In this document: one piece after another, positions 43,580 through 52,075 of the stretch
Layout of the letters: every line of letters begins with the position of its first letter
Position numbering within the stretch: the first letter of the stretch is position 1
Origin: WVYX01 sp039592335
GTDB taxonomy: Bacteria; Gemmatimonadota; Gemmatimonadetes; Gemmatimonadales; GWC2-71-9
Length of the DNA: 64,000 bases
Reading direction: 5' to 3'
NCBI GenBank assembly: GCA_039592335.1
Contig: JBDHBX010000003.1
Span: 62,001 to 126,000, forward strand
Position numbers and translations under genes: made by a program
The notes under the pieces: generated by a model
Told to the model about the DNA's origin: nothing
Seen by the model: the letters and a program-made list of their open reading frames with translations, nothing else
Databases searched by the model: none

Positions 43580-45405
43580 CGGCTACCGCGGTTGGGATCA
43601 CGTATCTCGACGGCCCGCGGCTGAGGCGGTCGGTGCTGGCCGCCGCCGACTGGGTCGAGGCCGGCCGCGAAGAGCTCAACCGCATCAACGTCTTCCCGGT
43701 CCCCGACGGGGATACGGGCACCAATTTCGCCATGACCCTGCGGGCGGCCGCCGAGGGGGTACGCGCGCTGCACCGGCGCGCCACGCTGCCGGCGGTCACC
43801 GGCGCCATGGCGGAGTCCTGCGTGTTCGGCGCGCGCGGCAACTCCGGCATGCTGCTCTCCCACTTCCTCCTGGGCTTCCGCGAGTCGCTCGGGGATCTCG
43901 AGGTCGCCTCGGCAAGTGACGTCGCCCACGCCATCCGTGCCGGCGCGAACCACCTGTACCACTCCCTCGACGAGCCCGTAGAGGGCACCATCCTGACGGT
44001 CTCCCGCGACGCGGCGGACGCGGCGGAATGGGCCGCGGGACACAGCCACAACCTGCAGGAGATGATGGTGCACGTCATGCGGCAGGCGGAGGACTCGCTG
44101 CGCCGCACGCCCGAGCTGCTCGAAGTCCTGCGAGAGGCCGGCGTGGTGGACGCCGGCGCCAAGGCGTTCGTCCGGGTACTCGAGGGCGTGATGCGGCTGA
44201 TCGAGGGCGATCCCATCCTGCCGGCGGCGGAGCCGGTGCAGTACACGGTGCCCGACGCGGCGGCCATCGCCGAGGTCGCGGCCGAGCAGGACTACGGCTA
44301 CTGCACCGAGGTCCTGGTCCGCGGCAGCGGCTTTCCGCCCAGCACCGAGCTGCGCAAGACGCTGCGCAGCCTCGGCGGGTCCATCGTGGTCCTGGCCACG
44401 GACGACCTGCTCAAGGTCCACGTGCACACGGATACGCCGCACGAGATGTTCGCACTCGCCGAGACCTGGGGGACCATCGAGTCCACCAAGGCCGACGACA
44501 TGCGGGAACAGCACCGCGCGCTACACGAGGCGCACCGCAAGATCGGCATCGTGCTGGACTCGTCGTGCGACCTGCCCGACGAGATGGTGGATCGGCACGG
44601 GATGGTGGTCGTCCCGCTCCAGGTGATCCAGGGGAACACCACGTACCTCGACCGGCTCGAGATCGGCGGAGCCAAGCTGTACGACCGGATGCGCGACGGC
44701 GAGATCTTCACAACCTCGCAGCCGACGCCCGGCGCCTTCGTGCGCGCCTACGAGGACGCGCTGTCGAGCGCCGACCAGGTGCTCGGCCTGTTCGTCGCCG
44801 GCTCGCTGTCGGGTACGCTCACCTCGGCCCAGGCGGCGGCCAAAGCGCGCGACAGCAGCGATCGGATCACGCTGTTCGACTCGCGCACGGCCTCGTTCGG
44901 GTTGGGAATGCTGGCGCTGCGCGCCACCGAACTGGCCGAGGCGGGGTGGGAGATCCCGGCGATCGTGCGGGAGCTGGAGCGCATTCGCGATCAGTCGGGT
45001 GCGTTCTTCACGGTGGACGTGTTCGACAACCTGCTCCGCTCGGGGCGCGTGAGCCGCGGGCGTGCCTGGCTCGGCGGGCTGCTGGACATCAAGCCGATCC
45101 TCGAGGTCGGCCTCGACGGCCGCGTCGTGCCGCTCGACCGCGTGCGCGGTCGCGAAGCCCTGATCCCGCGCGTGCTGCGGCACCTCGACCGGCGGCTCAC
45201 TCCTCGCCCCGAGTCCCTGCGCATCGCCGTGGCCCACGCCGGGGTCCCCGAGCTCGCCGAGCAGATCCACCAGGAGGTCGTGAGCCGGTACCAGCCCCGC
45301 GACACGTACGTGAGTGACGTGACCGCCGCGCTGGGCGTGCACGTCGGCCTCGGTGCCTGGGGCATCTTCTGGCAGAACGAAGACGCCGCACCCTCCGACA
45401 CCTGA
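43576..45405 (+). CDS. DAK2-DegV fusion (FakA-FakB-like fatty acid kinase in one chain)
   Basis: A 609-residue protein from GTG 43576 (GTGA overlap with rplI). Residues 1-210 are a DAK2 kinase domain with the Mg-ATP loop INVFPVPDGDTGTNF and GARGNSGMLLSHFL. Residues about 235-310 match the FakA end domain (YGYCTEVLVRGSG, DLLKVHVHTDTPHEM). From about 318 to the end it is a DegV/FakB lipid-binding domain: IGIVLDSSCDLPDEMVDRHG, TSQPTPGAFVRAYEDAL, AGSLSGTLTSAQAA. In Firmicutes FakA and FakB are separate and together phosphorylate fatty acids. The fusion suggests a self-contained kinase; activity on fatty acid is inferred. Confidence 0.88.
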   Translation: MTATAVGITYLDGPRLRRSVLAAADWVEAGREELNRINVFPVPDGDTGTNFAMTLRAAAEGVRALHRRATLPAVTGAMAESCVFGARGNSGMLLSHFLLGFRESLGDLEVASASDVAHAIRAGANHLYHSLDEPVEGTILTVSRDAADAAEWAAGHSHNLQEMMVHVMRQAEDSLRRTPELLEVLREAGVVDAGAKAFVRVLEGVMRLIEGDPILPAAEPVQYTVPDAAAIAEVAAEQDYGYCTEVLVRGSGFPPSTELRKTLRSLGGSIVVLATDDLLKVHVHTDTPHEMFALAETWGTIESTKADDMREQHRALHEAHRKIGIVLDSSCDLPDEMVDRHGMVVVPLQVIQGNTTYLDRLEIGGAKLYDRMRDGEIFTTSQPTPGAFVRAYEDALSSADQVLGLFVAGSLSGTLTSAQAAAKARDSSDRITLFDSRTASFGLGMLALRATELAEAGWEIPAIVRELERIRDQSGAFFTVDVFDNLLRSGRVSRGRAWLGGLLDIKPILEVGLDGRVVPLDRVRGREALIPRVLRHLDRRLTPRPESLRIAVAHAGVPELAEQIHQEVVSRYQPRDTYVSDVTAALGVHVGLGAWGIFWQNEDAAPSDT

Positions 45406-45461
45406 GAGCCATTCCCGGCAAACCCCGGCCCGCAAGCGTAGAGAGCGACGCACCGCGCGAC

Positions 45462-45839
45462 ATGCGTCTCGCTGTCGAAGCGCTGTACGAGTACAAGGCG
45501 ACCGACGTCGTCGTGCTCGACCTGCGCACGATCAGCGACGCGGCCGACTACTTCGTGATCGCGTCGGGCACCTCGGACGTCCATGTGCGCACGTTGGCCG
45601 AGCGCGTGCAGGAAGCGCTCAAGCGAGCGGGCCAGCGACCCCACCACGTCGAGGGCGTGGCGGCGGGCCGGTGGGCCCTGCTCGACTTCGTGGACGTCGT
45701 GGTCCACCTGTTTCACCCCACTCTGCGGGAGTACTACCAGCTGGAGCGACTGTGGGGGGATGCGGAGGTGGTAGACGTAGACGAGATGTCGCGGCCCGCG
45801 ACGCAGCGGGAAGCGGGAAGGGGGAAGGGGAAAGGGTGA
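45462..45839 (+). CDS. rsfS: Ribosome silencing factor RsfS
   Basis: A 125-residue RsfS (Iojap/DUF143) that binds L14 and blocks subunit joining. Motifs: ATDVVVLDLRTISDAADYFV, ASGTSDVHVRTLAERV, WALLDFVDVVVHLFHPTLRE and YYQLERLWGDAE. The last dozen residues (REAGRGKGKG) are coded by the polypurine repeat at 45809-45837, so the repeat has extended the coding end. Confidence 0.94.
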   Translation: MRLAVEALYEYKATDVVVLDLRTISDAADYFVIASGTSDVHVRTLAERVQEALKRAGQRPHHVEGVAAGRWALLDFVDVVVHLFHPTLREYYQLERLWGDAEVVDVDEMSRPATQREAGRGKGKG

Positions 45840-45876
45840 TGCGGCCCCGGATCTTCTCTCCCCCCTTCCCTCTTCC
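45809..45876. repeat. Inverted polypurine/polypyrimidine repeat
   Basis: Arm 45809-45824 (GGAAGCGGGAAGGGGG) and arm 45861-45876 (CCCCCTTCCCTCTTCC) are inverted copies with one mismatch around a 36-base loop. The second arm is the exact reverse complement of 40252-40267. The first arm lies in the rsfS 3' end. It may end transcription ahead of the SPOR-smc operon. Confidence 0.6.
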
Positions 45877-45933
45877 CCCTTCTCCAACCTGCGGGCTATT
45901 GCACCCGACCCACGTCGCCCCCTAGCTTGCGCT

Positions 45934-47325
45934 GTGCCCTTCCGTAGCGCTCTCCTCGCCACGCTCGCGGCCCTGATCGCGTGCACCTCTGACCAGGACG
46001 ACTCGTCGCTGCGCGAGGCGCTGGCACAGACACCGCGCGGCCCCGGTGTCACGGCCTCGGTCGTGTTCCGCTTCCCTGGCGGGGAGCGCCGCCGCACAGC
46101 GACGCTGTACCGCCTTCCCGACCTCGACCAGGTGGCATGGCGCTTCGAGGCCGAGGACAACCCCGTGGCGCACACCGTGGGTTTCGCGAGCGACGACGAT
46201 CTGGCGTTCACCCTCACGAGCGCTGCGGAACTCGTGGCCCTCGATCTCACGAGCGGCCGCGCCCGCGTGGTGGACACCAGCGTGGTCCTGGCGACGATCG
46301 GCCCCACGGGCACGCCCTACGTCGTGCGCGCGGACAGCTCGGTCGCCACGATCCGGCAGCGATCGGCGAACGACTGGTCGACACGGTTCGAGGGGCTCCC
46401 GAGCGCTATCTGGGGCGCGGTGCGCAACCGCCTCGTCGGCCTGGTGCCCGACGAGGAGGGACGCTCGCTGCAGCTGTTGGCGGACGGACAGGCACCGGTA
46501 TCGCAGCGCCTGCCGGCGGGGACCGTCGCCGTCTCGCACTGGGGGGACGTCGCCGCAGTGGCCACCGATTCGGGCCTGGTGACCCTCGACCCCACGACCA
46601 ACGCGTCGCCGCGCTTCCTGCCCCTCGCGGACGCAGCCCGCGTCGTCACCTTCTCCCCGTCGGCCCACCGCATCTACGTGGCGGACGCCACGGGGCGCCT
46701 GGTAACCGTGGAGCGGTTCTCGCTCACCGTGCTCGACAGCCTGCTCCTCGTGGGGCCGGCCAGCGAGCTCAGGGCCGATCCGACCGGGCGGCTGCTGTTG
46801 GTGCAGTCGCAGTTCGAGGACGCCATCTGGGTGGTGGACGCGGTGAGTTGGGAGCTGGTGGGCAGCGTGGATGGCGAGTGGGATGAGCAGCTTCCCATGG
46901 TGGCCCCCGACGGCACGGTCCTGCTGCGTCGCGGCATCCGGATCGTGGCGCTCTCCCCCGCGACGCTCGAGCAGACCGGCACCGTGTTGGACGATCAGAA
47001 CGATCGCTGGCTCCCGTTGGCGTGGGACCCGCGCCGTCCGGTGCTCGAGTTTGCCGAGAGCGGCGAGACCGAGGAGCCCGAGTCCGACCAACTCATCTAC
47101 GTCCAGGTGAGCGCGACGCACAACGAGGACTGGGCCCGCGACCTTGCAGCCAACCTCGGGCGGGCGGGCATGCCGGCGTCGGTGTTGCCGCCGGCCGACT
47201 TCCTCGAGCCCTACCGGGTGGTGCTCGGCCCCTACTCCTCGCGGGAGGAGGCCGACGACACCCGCCGCACGCTCGACATGCCCTCCTGGATCCTCACACT
47301 GGACACGGCCAGCACCACCCCATGA
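45934..47325 (+). CDS. Lipoprotein with beta-propeller-like repeats and C-terminal SPOR domain
   Basis: A 463-residue protein from GTG 45934 with signal FRSALLATLAALIACTSD (lipobox LIAC). The middle (about 40-370) is beta-strand repeats of propeller kind (HTVGFASDDDLAFTLTSAAE, VVTFSPSAHRIYVADATGRL, ELRADPTGRLLLVQSQ). The end (about 385-455) is a SPOR domain: YVQVSATHNEDWARDLAANL and YRVVLGPYSSREEADDTRRT. SPOR domains bind denuded peptidoglycan at division sites. It overlaps the next SPOR gene (ATGA) and smc follows, so a role in the envelope during division is inferred. Confidence 0.8.
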   Translation: MPFRSALLATLAALIACTSDQDDSSLREALAQTPRGPGVTASVVFRFPGGERRRTATLYRLPDLDQVAWRFEAEDNPVAHTVGFASDDDLAFTLTSAAELVALDLTSGRARVVDTSVVLATIGPTGTPYVVRADSSVATIRQRSANDWSTRFEGLPSAIWGAVRNRLVGLVPDEEGRSLQLLADGQAPVSQRLPAGTVAVSHWGDVAAVATDSGLVTLDPTTNASPRFLPLADAARVVTFSPSAHRIYVADATGRLVTVERFSLTVLDSLLLVGPASELRADPTGRLLLVQSQFEDAIWVVDAVSWELVGSVDGEWDEQLPMVAPDGTVLLRRGIRIVALSPATLEQTGTVLDDQNDRWLPLAWDPRRPVLEFAESGETEEPESDQLIYVQVSATHNEDWARDLAANLGRAGMPASVLPPADFLEPYRVVLGPYSSREEADDTRRTLDMPSWILTLDTASTTP

Positions 47326-48608
47326 CGCCGCGGGAGCATCCCAGGGCCCAGCTCCCCACCCTCGCTCCCGACCTCCTCGCCGAGGTCACCGTCGTCACCC
47401 TCATCGTGCTCGAGGGGAGCCGACAGGCGAGCGAGGCGATGGCGACAGAGCTCGCGGCCGCGGTGGCCCGGCCCGGCCGCCGAGTCGCCCTGATCGACCT
47501 CTGCCTCGAGGATCCCATCCTCGACGCCCGCGTGGCGAGGGGGAGCGGTGAGGGCCTGGTCGACGCGTTTCTCTACGGGGCGTCGCTGCAGCACGTGGCG
47601 GTGGAGCAGGACGTTCCGGGCTTCCACGTCATCGCGGTAGGCACCCGCCCCAGCGACCCCGATGAGGTCTGGTCGCACCAACGCTGGCGGCGCCTGGCCC
47701 GCGGTTTCCAGTCCGAGGGCGCCTTGCTGCTACTACTCGTCCCCGCGTACGCGCTGGCGCGCGTCGCCGTTCAGCCCGACCGGATCGTGGTGTTGGCACC
47801 CGTGGGCAAGGCGGGCGCGGCCCGCAAGCTTGACACACCCGCCGACTGGAGCGAGGTAGCCGTCGACGTTGTCGTGGACACGCCCCCGCCCCGCGTCTCG
47901 GCCCCTCCCCAACGGCGCCCCCCCACGGCGCGCCCGGTGGCCACCCGGCGCGTACGCCCGCCGCGCCGGCGCTGGTGGGCCGCGACGGCGGGGGGGGTGG
48001 TGCTCGCTGGTGCCGTGGGCCTGGCCGTGGCGCTCCCGCAACGGGGCAACGGCGCGGTGAGCGCGGACGTCGACGCCTCGGAGGTGGCGGTCCCCGTGGC
48101 GCCGCGCCCAGCGGCCGAGGCGCCCGGTAGCGACTCGCTCTACTACGCCGTGCAGGTGGCAGCCTTCCAGGGCATGGACGCTGCGCTCGACGGAGCACGC
48201 GAGTACGGGGACGCGGGGTGGACGGTGACGGTGAGTCCGGTGCGTCTGGGCGGCCAGGGTACCTGGTATCGGCTCATTGTGGCAGCGGTGTCAGCTCCCG
48301 ATGCCGCCGAGCGGGCGCTCGCGAGGCTGTGGAGCCAGGGGCTGGTGGAGCGCCCCAACGGCACGATCCTACGCACACCGCACGCCATTCGGCTGGGCAG
48401 CTACCCCGACACGGCCGCTGCCCAGGCCGCCCGCAGGGGGCTTCGTGACCGGGGGGCGGCAGCGTACATTGTGGAGGCGTCCGACGGAAGCGTGAGACTC
48501 TTCGTGGGCGCCTTCGAAACGCCCGAGCAGGCGCGCCTGGCGGACTCCATCCTCGCGGCAGCGGACCTCCAGGGCACCGTCGTACCACGAACGGGGATCG
48601 CGCGATGA
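47322..48608 (+). CDS. Membrane SPOR protein with degenerate ParA/CpsD-like domain
   Basis: A 428-residue protein. Residues about 20-180 look like a CpsD/ParA-type P-loop domain (VVTLIVLEGSRQASEAMATE, RRVALIDLCLEDPILDAR, GLVDAFLYG) but the Walker A lysines and GKT are gone (EGSRQASEA), so ATP binding is unlikely. A proline/arginine stretch (about 185-225) leads to one membrane helix (RWWAATAGGVVLAGAVGLAVAL is the region, about 226-246), then two SPOR-like units: SLYYAVQVAAFQGMDAALDG and AIRLGSYPDTAAAQAARRGL. Overlaps both neighbours by 4 bases. Probably inner-membrane, with SPOR in the periplasm. Confidence 0.75.
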   Translation: MTPREHPRAQLPTLAPDLLAEVTVVTLIVLEGSRQASEAMATELAAAVARPGRRVALIDLCLEDPILDARVARGSGEGLVDAFLYGASLQHVAVEQDVPGFHVIAVGTRPSDPDEVWSHQRWRRLARGFQSEGALLLLLVPAYALARVAVQPDRIVVLAPVGKAGAARKLDTPADWSEVAVDVVVDTPPPRVSAPPQRRPPTARPVATRRVRPPRRRWWAATAGGVVLAGAVGLAVALPQRGNGAVSADVDASEVAVPVAPRPAAEAPGSDSLYYAVQVAAFQGMDAALDGAREYGDAGWTVTVSPVRLGGQGTWYRLIVAAVSAPDAAERALARLWSQGLVERPNGTILRTPHAIRLGSYPDTAAAQAARRGLRDRGAAAYIVEASDGSVRLFVGAFETPEQARLADSILAAADLQGTVVPRTGIAR

Positions 48609-51600
48609 AACTCTCCCGGCTGGAGCTGTCGGGCTTCAAGTCGTTTGCCGATGCGACCGAGCTGGCCTTCGAGGACGGCATCACGGCCATCGTCGGTCCC
48701 AATGGTTGCGGCAAGTCCAACATCTCCGACGCGGTGCGCTGGGTGCTGGGCGAGCAGCGGGCCCGTCTGCTGCGCAGCGCGCGCATGGACGAGGTGATCT
48801 TCCAGGGCTCGGTCAAGCGTCGCCCCATCAACCTCGCCGACGTCTCCCTCGTGTTCGACAACAGCGACGGCGTGCTTCCCATCTCGTATCACGAAGTCGT
48901 CCTCATGCGGCGCATCTCGCGCAGCGGGCAGAGCGACTACCTGATCAACCAGTCGGAGGTCCGCCTGCGGGACGTGGCCGACCTGCTGCAGGGGACCGGT
49001 CTCGGCAGCGACGCGGGCGTAGTCATCGAGGCCCAGATGATCGACCGCCTGTTGTCGGAGCGCGCCGAGGAACGCCGCTCCCTGTTCGAGGAGGCAGCGG
49101 GCATCGGCCTCTACCGGGACCGCAAGGCGAGCACTGAGCGCCGGCTGGAACGCACCGGCGCCGACTTGCAGCGCCTCGACGACCTGATCGGCGAGGTCCA
49201 GACCCAAGTCCGCAGTCTCGCGCGGCAGCGGGGCAAGGCGGAGCGGCACCACCAGCTTGCGGAGCAGCGCTTCGCGATCGTAATGTCGCTGACGCGGCGC
49301 GAGCTGGAGGCGTTCGATACCCGCCACGCCGACCTGCAGCAGCGCCGCGAGGCGCTGCAGGTCCGCATCCCAGAGAGCAAGCAGGCGCTCGCGGAGCGGG
49401 AGAAGCGGCGCGAGACGCGGGTACAAGAGCGCGGCGCCGCCGAGGCACGCCGCGCCGAGCTGGAGCGGCGCCTTGGGGAGACCCGGGTGGAGCTGGAGCG
49501 GCTCGAGGGTGACATGAACCTCGCCGTCGAGCGGCTCGAGCACCTCTCGTCGCGGCGCACCCGCGCCGTCGAGGAGCGGGCCCAGTCCGAGGCCAAGGCA
49601 CAGCAGGCGGCGCGCGAGCTCGAAGCCGCAGCTGAGGAGCGGCAGGCGGCCGCGGCGGCCCGCCAGTCGGTGCAAACCGAGCTGGATCTGCGCACCGCCT
49701 CGGAGGACGAGGCGCGCCAACGGCTGCACCAGCAGCGCGAGCAGGTGCGCGAGCTCGAGACCTCGCTCCAGCGTACGGCCGAGAGCTCCAGGGCCCTGAG
49801 CGGTGAGGCGACCGCGCTCGACGGCGAGCTCGAGGAGCTGGGACGACAGCAGGGGGAGGCGGAGGAACGGCTGCGGGTCGCCGAGCAGGAATACGCTACG
49901 GCGCGCGACACCCTCGAGTCCGCCCGCGCCGCACTCACCGCGCGCGAGCGAGAGGAGCGCGAGGCGGCCGCCGAGGTGGAGCGCGCCCGCCACAGCTTGG
50001 CGGCGGCGCGCGAACACGAGGCGGCGGTGCGGGTGGAGCGGCGCGAGGTCGAGGAGTCGATCGCCCAGCTCTCCGCCCGGCGTGAAGCGCTCGCCGAGCT
50101 CGAACGCAAGCGCGAGGGGATGGCGCCGGCGGCCCGGGCGCTCCTGGCGGCGCGGGAGGAGTTCGGCGAGGGCGCCATCCTGGGACCACTGAGCGACTAC
50201 CTCTCCCTCTCGCAGGAGGAGGCCCGCGTCACCGAGCGGCTGCTCGCCGACTGGCTCCAGGCGGTGCTGGTGCGGGACGAGGGAACGGTCGAGGCCGTGA
50301 CGGCGTGGCACGCGCGCGCCAACCCCGGGCCCCTGGTCCTGCTCCCAGTGGAGCCGGGCCCCGCCGTCCCATCGGGCGCGCCACCCCTGGAGCTTCGCGT
50401 CACGGCGCCGGCCGAGCGTTGGGTCGCCGCGCTGCTCTCCGGCAATCGCGCGCAGGACACCGAGGGCCGGCTCGTGCGGCGGGCCAACGGTGCCGTGTAT
50501 CTGCCGGGGGCGGAAGCGACCGGCCCGCTGAGCCGCCGCGCGGAGCTCGAGGACCTGAGTCGCCAACTCGACGATGCGAACCAGCGACTCGGCGAGCTCA
50601 CCCAGCGCGCCCAGCAGGCGGCGGAGGCCCACAGCCAAGCGGAGCGGGCGCTCGAGACAGCCACGGAGCACAGCAACACCGCGCGGGGCGGGCTGCGGGA
50701 AGCCCAGGGAGCGAGCGACGACGCGAGCCGGCACCTGCACCGGGCCGAGCGCGAGCGTACCGAGGCGGACCAGGCGGTGACGCGGCTGCGGGAGCGCGCC
50801 TCCGAACGCCAGGCGCGCCGCCAGGCCGTGACCGAGGAACAGGCGGCCGGGGAGGCGGCGCGGACGCGCCTCGCCGAGGATCTGCACACGCAGCAGACCG
50901 CCCTGGCAGACGTGGAGTCGATGCAGGAAGCCGCCCGCGAGCGCCGCGTGCACTGGCAAGTGGAGGAAGCGCAGGTCTCCGCCCGCGAGCAGGCGGCCGT
51001 CGAGCGCGAGGAGCGCGCCAGCCACGCGCTCAGCGAAGCGCGCACGACGAGCGAGCAGCTCACGCGCGAGCTGTCGGACATCGAGGGCAACACCGGCTCG
51101 CTCACGCAACAGCGCGGCGAGTGGACCGACACCCTCGGCGAGCGTCGCGTCGCGGTGCAGGAGATGGAGGAGGCCACACGGGAGGCCGAGACCGCCGTCA
51201 CCGCGGCGGCCGACATCCTGGAGGCCGAGGAGCGCGCGCTGGAGCAGGCGCGCGCCGACGCCCACCGCCTGAACGAGGAGCTACATCACCTCGAGCTGGA
51301 GCTGACCGAGGCGGCGGGCCGCCGCCGCGCGCTCACGGAGCGGGTCGAGGCCGAGTGGCACAAGCCGTTCGACACGCTGCTGGCCGAGGCACCCCAGGCG
51401 GAGGGCGAGATCGAGACGTTGCGGCAGGAGGCGGAGCACCTGGCGCGCGAGCTCGAGCAGATGGCACCGGTGAACCCGCTCGCCGTGCAGGAGCATGCCG
51501 AAGAGAAGGAGCGACTCGAGTTCCTCCAGGGACAGCGGGACGACGTCGTGGCGGCGCGCACCTCGTTGCAGCAGGCGCTGCGCGAGATCGATCAGACGGC

Positions 51601-52075
51601 GCGCGACATGTTCCTGGAGACGTTCACGGCCGTGCGCGAGAACTTCCGATCGGTTTTCACCACGCTGTTCGAGGGTGGCGAGTGCGACGTGCGGCTGGCC
51701 GACGAGAACGCGCCCTTGGAAAGCGACATCGTCATCCAGGCGGCGCCCCGCGGCAAGCGCATCCAGCGCATCCACCTGCTCTCCTCCGGTGAGCGCGCGC
51801 TGGTGGCGATCTCCCTGCTGTTCTCGATCTACCTCACCAAGCCCGCGCCGTTCTGCCTGCTCGACGAGGTGGACGCACCGCTGGACGACGCCAACGTGAT
51901 GCGCTTCGTGCGGTTGCTCGAGGAGTTCAAGGACGAGACGCAGTTCATCGTCATCACCCACAACCCCCGGACCATGCAGGTGGCCGACGCGGTCTACGGG
52001 GTCACCATGCAGGAGCCCGGCGTCTCGACGATCGTAGGCGTCCGTCTGGGACACGCCGCACAGACCGGCACTTGA
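48605..52075 (+). CDS. smc: Chromosome segregation protein SMC
   Basis: A 1156-residue SMC ATPase. N-terminal head: KLSRLELSGFKSFADATEL and Walker A VGPNGCGKSN; two long coiled coils rich in E, R, A, Q (about 170-500 and 660-980); hinge at about 505-640 (GAILGPLSDYLSLSQEEA); C-terminal head with signature LLSSGERALVAISLLFSIYL and Walker B FCLLDEVDAPLDDANV, then D-loop and THNPRTM. ATG overlaps the SPOR gene stop. Length and layout are normal. It compacts and segregates the chromosome; the SPOR neighbours suggest an operon that links segregation and division. Confidence 0.97.
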   Translation: MKLSRLELSGFKSFADATELAFEDGITAIVGPNGCGKSNISDAVRWVLGEQRARLLRSARMDEVIFQGSVKRRPINLADVSLVFDNSDGVLPISYHEVVLMRRISRSGQSDYLINQSEVRLRDVADLLQGTGLGSDAGVVIEAQMIDRLLSERAEERRSLFEEAAGIGLYRDRKASTERRLERTGADLQRLDDLIGEVQTQVRSLARQRGKAERHHQLAEQRFAIVMSLTRRELEAFDTRHADLQQRREALQVRIPESKQALAEREKRRETRVQERGAAEARRAELERRLGETRVELERLEGDMNLAVERLEHLSSRRTRAVEERAQSEAKAQQAARELEAAAEERQAAAAARQSVQTELDLRTASEDEARQRLHQQREQVRELETSLQRTAESSRALSGEATALDGELEELGRQQGEAEERLRVAEQEYATARDTLESARAALTAREREEREAAAEVERARHSLAAAREHEAAVRVERREVEESIAQLSARREALAELERKREGMAPAARALLAAREEFGEGAILGPLSDYLSLSQEEARVTERLLADWLQAVLVRDEGTVEAVTAWHARANPGPLVLLPVEPGPAVPSGAPPLELRVTAPAERWVAALLSGNRAQDTEGRLVRRANGAVYLPGAEATGPLSRRAELEDLSRQLDDANQRLGELTQRAQQAAEAHSQAERALETATEHSNTARGGLREAQGASDDASRHLHRAERERTEADQAVTRLRERASERQARRQAVTEEQAAGEAARTRLAEDLHTQQTALADVESMQEAARERRVHWQVEEAQVSAREQAAVEREERASHALSEARTTSEQLTRELSDIEGNTGSLTQQRGEWTDTLGERRVAVQEMEEATREAETAVTAAADILEAEERALEQARADAHRLNEELHHLELELTEAAGRRRALTERVEAEWHKPFDTLLAEAPQAEGEIETLRQEAEHLARELEQMAPVNPLAVQEHAEEKERLEFLQGQRDDVVAARTSLQQALREIDQTARDMFLETFTAVRENFRSVFTTLFEGGECDVRLADENAPLESDIVIQAAPRGKRIQRIHLLSSGERALVAISLLFSIYLTKPAPFCLLDEVDAPLDDANVMRFVRLLEEFKDETQFIVITHNPRTMQVADAVYGVTMQEPGVSTIVGVRLGHAAQTGT

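Noticed and set aside
48401..51265. A 954-codon open frame opposite smc
   Set aside because: It is the mirror of the coiled-coil region (GAG/CTC-rich codons), giving a leucine- and arginine-rich artefact.
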